DNA of 64,000 nt from Oscheius dolichura (taxonomy: Eukaryota > Nematoda > Chromadorea > Rhabditida > Rhabditidae), in assembly GCA_932521035.1 (NCBI GenBank), contig OW051492.1, positions 4,402,001-4,466,000 on the forward strand, written 5' to 3'. Shown here piece after piece: positions 60,289 to 64,000 of the stretch. Below the pieces are notes generated by a model, which was given only the letters and a program-made list of their open reading frames with translations, ran no database searches and had not been told where the DNA came from. The position numbers were made by a program, and so were the translations under genes. Positions within the stretch are counted from its first letter, which is position 1. Each line of letters starts with the position of its first letter.

Positions 60289-62172
60289 TCAAAGTAATAT
60301 AGTCACACTAGAAATAATAAAAAATGCAAAAGCAACGTGCCCTTTTCGATATTCCGCTACCTTCTGTTTCGCTTTCGTAGCCTCTGGTGTATGCATCCAC
60401 TCCATACTGAGCAGTTCTTTAGCTGTCGGTCTTCTCAAAGGCTAAATTTTGCTATTATCTACAGTAGCAAATAAAATTACATCAACGGAAAGCATCCTTC
60501 TAATCGCAACTTGATCTCGCTCCGAAATATTAATCCAATGTTGTAATAATATAAGACGTCCTATAATATTCAGATGAATACGCATAAAAAATTAAGAAAA
60601 CTACCCTCTTTAATTTGGTCTTTTAAAGGCATATCATCATACTCGTTACTAAATGGAGGATATCCGGAGTATGTTGTGAACAGGACAACGCCCAGGCTCC
60701 ATCTACAAATGCAATGATTTCTGAACTAAATTTTAAAATACATGTCAACACATTCTCTATAAGGGGTTCTGTCATCATCAATTATTTCTGGAGCAATATA
60801 ATTAGGTGTGCCACAATAGGTTTTCATAGTTGACGCTGTTCTGGATTTTGCAAGTCCGAAATCTGACAACTATAACTCAAATAGCAACATGAAAAACATA
60901 TAGCTTACTTTCGCAATAGTGTAATCATTTTTATCGACAAGTAGTATATTTTCCGGTTTAATATCCCGATGTGCTACTCCGTGTGAATGCAAGTACTGAA
61001 TGTAAACATTAGCCCAGAAATTTACACACTAACTTGTACAGCAGAAATTAGTTGATACGCATAAAACCGAGCCATGCTTTCTCCAAGTCCTCTAGCTTCC
61101 CAACGTGGTTCGATAATCTTTTCGAAAAGTTCTCCGCCACCAACGAATTCAAGAATTATATAAGAACTGTCTTCAATATCGATGAAATCCATCAATCTCA
61201 CAATATTTGGCTAACGGTAACATTAATATAACTTTTCAAACGTACATGGTCCAGCTCCATCATTAGCCGTACTTCGTTCTTTATATCTTTCGCTTTACAA
61301 ACTCGACGATTACAGTTTACATTGAGCGGGTCTTTCCGAAGTTCTTTAACAGCGTATTTTATGTCGCAGTTCTTCCGTTCTCTAGCCAACTCAACCTAAG
61401 ATCAATTTTTTATAGAATTTACGAATGCTTACATGACCATATCCTCCCTTTCCCAGGGTCACGCCAGTCATTATATACTTATTAGTAAGTGCTGAAGGAT
61501 ACACTGCTTCAGCAGAAAGATTAGAAAAAAGGAAAGCTAGAAAGAATAATTTTAAATTAACTAACTCACTATCACAATTTCCGGTACTTGATGGAAGTGA
61601 AATAACATCGCCATACTTGATTTCAATGGGTTCTCCTTTCGGTAGTTTTTCTGAATTGATGAACGTCCCATTGAGAGAGATATCTTTTATAAAAATACCA
61701 CTTTTGGAGCTATCCTGCAGAATGTCTACAAGATAACCACCTTCCAAGTTAACTTACACGTATAATTTCAAAATGTTTCTTAGATATCATCAGCACCCAT
61801 GGTGGGTTTCCTCGATGATCGCCGGTAATAACATCGGTATCTGGACTTCTCCCACAAACAGTTACATTTTTCCATAATTCTTTATGTTGGTTTTTACTGC
61901 TTTTTTTAACTGAACATACCACATTGAGATACGAACGATTGCAGAGTCCTAAGACGAGCAAATGGTAATATTGCGGGATCAGCATTAGCAATTTCAACGG
62001 CTTCGATGGATACAGTGTCATCAATGTTTTGTGTACTATCTCTGCAAAATGATGAAAAGGATTCAAAGAACTTTTAAAAAAATTGTGATTAATAATAGGA
62101 AGAATAGGAAAACATGTACAGTCGTTGTCGTTTTATCTCAACACCTTCACAAGGAGCGGACATTCGAAGCAT
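60289..62172 (-). CDS. CHEK2: CHK2 checkpoint kinase
   Basis: FHA-domain Ser/Thr kinase of the DNA-damage checkpoint; in nematodes the homologue acts mainly in meiosis. FHA domain: FARLRTLQSFVSQCELW, VCGRSPDTDVITGD, SKKHFEIIR, IKDISLNGTFINSEKLPKG. The linker AVYPSALTNKYIMTGVTLGK matches human QSVYPKALRDEYIM. Kinase: GKGGYGHV, KYAVKEL, HPNIVRLMDF, YLHSHGVAHRDIKPEN, SDFGLAKS, activation loop STMKTYCGTPNYIAPE, DMWSLGVVLFTTYSGYPPF, PTAKELLSMEWM. All catalytic residues are present. ATG 62170-62172 (a second in frame at 62161). If the last donor (gtagcg after AKQK) is used, the C-terminus changes and the stop moves to 60229. 114 nt downstream of CTNNBL1. Confidence 0.92.
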
Positions 62173-62286
62173 TTTCGAACCTAAATACAAGAATATGTTG
62201 TCAAAATATACTGGAATAATAATGGTTTGCCAGTTTCAAGCTTCAACAATAAGCCAACAATTAGTATAAAACTTTATGCGTTATTC

Positions 62287-64000
62287 TTATGTTGTCTTAC
62301 TGAGTTCCTTTTCTAAGTTAGTCAGCTTATCAATCAGTACATCTATGCGCCTCGATTCCTCCTGAGCATCTGTTCCAAGATTTTGTTGGTATTCAACTAC
62401 GATCTGAAGAAAAAATAGATTTAAAAATGGTGTATTTTGCTTACCGGTAATAAAACACGAGATACTTTCTCCTGCTTCAGTTTCATAGAAAACAGTTTGG
62501 ATGCACGCTGAAGACATGAATATCCGTTTGCGCAGACGTCGAGCAGAATTAAAGAAACGGTTTGCAAGGTGAAAAGACCGGCGTCCAGTCTGGTAAAATA
62601 TTTCCTAAATGTATTCATAAAAAGGGAAATTATTCAATTTATACTCGTCTTCATCTTCTTGCTCATTATCGGAAGCTTCAGATACTTTGGCTTGTTTTAC
62701 ATCAAACTTGGCCATGCGCTCTCTAAAAGTTATACAAAACAAGACATCTACACTTACGAATATTTAATAAAAAGTTCAATAGCTCTATCCACTTTTTCAT
62801 GCTCGTGTTCTATAAACTTGTTGAGCATGCGGTCCCGGGATATTTCATCACAAGAGCGGAATAATGCACCCAAAACCTTAAAAACGAAAAAGTTATGGAA
62901 ACGGCAACCCAAACCGAGCAAACATGTTCTTCATGCTCATCTGGATTGTGATCCTTTGATTTCTTTTTGGTTACTGCAGGAGTTTTCATGAAAAGAGGAA
63001 ATAACGTTCTCAAGCCTAAAATTGACAGTGCTCAAAATACAATGAATAACCGTACCAAGTATTTCGACAAACTTATTGCAATTATCTTTACCCTCAGGAC
63101 CAGCGACGGCATGATCAAGTACCTGAAGCCATGCGACAGTAATATTTAAAAAAATTACTTTTAATGCGCTGTTGCGACTCTGCTTTTTTTCTCTTAACAT
63201 CAAATTCATTAGCTGTAGTCCTTCGCCTTCAAGAAATTTTTCCCTATTGTACGGCCAAATGAGAGCAGCGCAGAGTGCATTAAACATATTTTCCATATGT
63301 TCTTTTTCAGTGGGAGAAGCAGGATCGTGCCGTTTGTAATACGCAAGAGCCTGGAAGGGAAGAGATATAAAATAAGTTCATGTACCCTGAGAAGCATGTC
63401 AACTCCATCTAACTTTTCTGTTAATTTTTTTCTTGCAACTTCCGATGTCTGTAGCATAATGGCTAAAAGCTCACTGGCATACTCTTTATTTGCATCCATT
63501 GTACTCTGAATGCGATAGGTTCCAAAAGTTAATAGACTTACTTTCTGGCACGCTCTTTTAAGAAGCCACATGAACACTCCTTGGTTAACACATTCATCGC
63601 CCATTTCCTTTCGTACTTCAATCATCTGGAAATATCATGTTAGTTAAAACGGAGTACAACCTACATTTTCAACAACACTGAGAGCGCCGTGAAGAGCATC
63701 GGCATCGTCCTTTTTATTTTCATCAAATTTTTCGAAGCATGTAACGAATGTTTCAATTATCCGACCCTTCATAAGACAATCAATAAGTTCCAAGGCACCT
63801 TCATCGCCTTCATTAAGCACATCTACATCTGTAAGCTCCTACAATAAATAGAATGTGTAAGGTATAATATGAAACGGTACTTGTAATAAACTAATCGTCG
63901 CTCCAACAATGTCAGTATTTTCATGGCTCAAAAGTGAAAGGAGAATGGTTGGTCCACCAGTTTCGATAAAGTATCCGTAAAGATCAGGCTGTGTTGCCAG
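62287..64000 (-). CDS. CTNNBL1: Beta-catenin-like protein 1, C-terminal part (cut by window edge)
   Basis: Armadillo/HEAT-repeat component of the Prp19/CDC5L spliceosomal complex. Seen: the region after VVENMIEVRKEMGDECVNQG, VFMWLLKRACQK, DANKEYASELLAIMLQTSEV, KLDGVDMLLRALAYYKRHDP, EHMENMFNALCAALIWPYNR, GEGLQLMNLMLREKKQSRNS, LDHAVAGPEGKDNCNKFVEI, LGLRTLFPLFMKTP, and the C-terminal coiled coil (ESRRIDVLIDKLTNLEKELS), stop TAA 62287-62289. These blocks follow human CTNNBL1 in order. The 5' part lies beyond 64000. AT-rich, introns 35-45 nt. Confidence 0.93.

Overview
The window is nuclear DNA from a compact animal genome, almost certainly a nematode. Three features support this: a flp-33-type FMRFamide-like peptide precursor, a zinc carboxypeptidase with a C-terminal ShKT domain, and a cuticle-type collagen. 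In addition, same-strand genes sit 115-280 nt apart in operon-like runs, and most reconstructed genes have a splice acceptor 0-20 nt upstream of the ATG with no obvious upstream exon, as expected for spliced-leader trans-splicing. Introns are mostly 34-50 nt and a few appear to be only 22-25 nt. Genes were rebuilt by joining exons on homology and reading frame, so internal exon borders are inferences even where the product is secure.

Layout, left to right: ankyrin-repeat protein (ANKRD33-like, -), DPP8/9 peptidase (-) with an unknown membrane protein nested in it (+), CCDC174 (-), a Sam68-like STAR RNA-binding protein (+), a carboxypeptidase with propeptide and ShKT domain (-), mitochondrial Phe-tRNA synthetase FARS2 (+), GALNT2-type glycosyltransferase (+), a + strand run TMED4/9 - SDR - FITM2, the retinal homeobox gene RAX (+), a 463-nt foldback repeat, FANCI (-) with a phospholipase A2 nested in one intron (+), bromodomain BRD7/9 (-), a small secreted protein and flp-33 (-), La/SSB (+), a four-gene minus-strand run EXOSC3 - NDUFB10 - C8orf82 - TOPBP1, a collagen (-), two convergent LITAF-domain genes, BAG1 (+), POGLUT2/3 (+), a 3.4-kb poorly resolved stretch with a bHLH remnant and a duplicated segment, TMED7 (+), a second M14 carboxypeptidase (+), an unrecognised gene, CHEK2, and CTNNBL1 cut by the right edge (all -).

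There is no single dedicated pathway. DNA-damage genes recur (FANCI, TOPBP1, CHEK2), as do secretory-pathway genes (two p24 proteins, GALNT2, POGLUT2/3, FITM2). The most unusual properties concern genome architecture: ultra-short introns, GC-AG introns, opposite-strand genes packed inside introns, a long near-perfect hairpin between convergent genes, and a sharp mosaic of GC-rich and AT-rich patches whose edges fall inside single genes.
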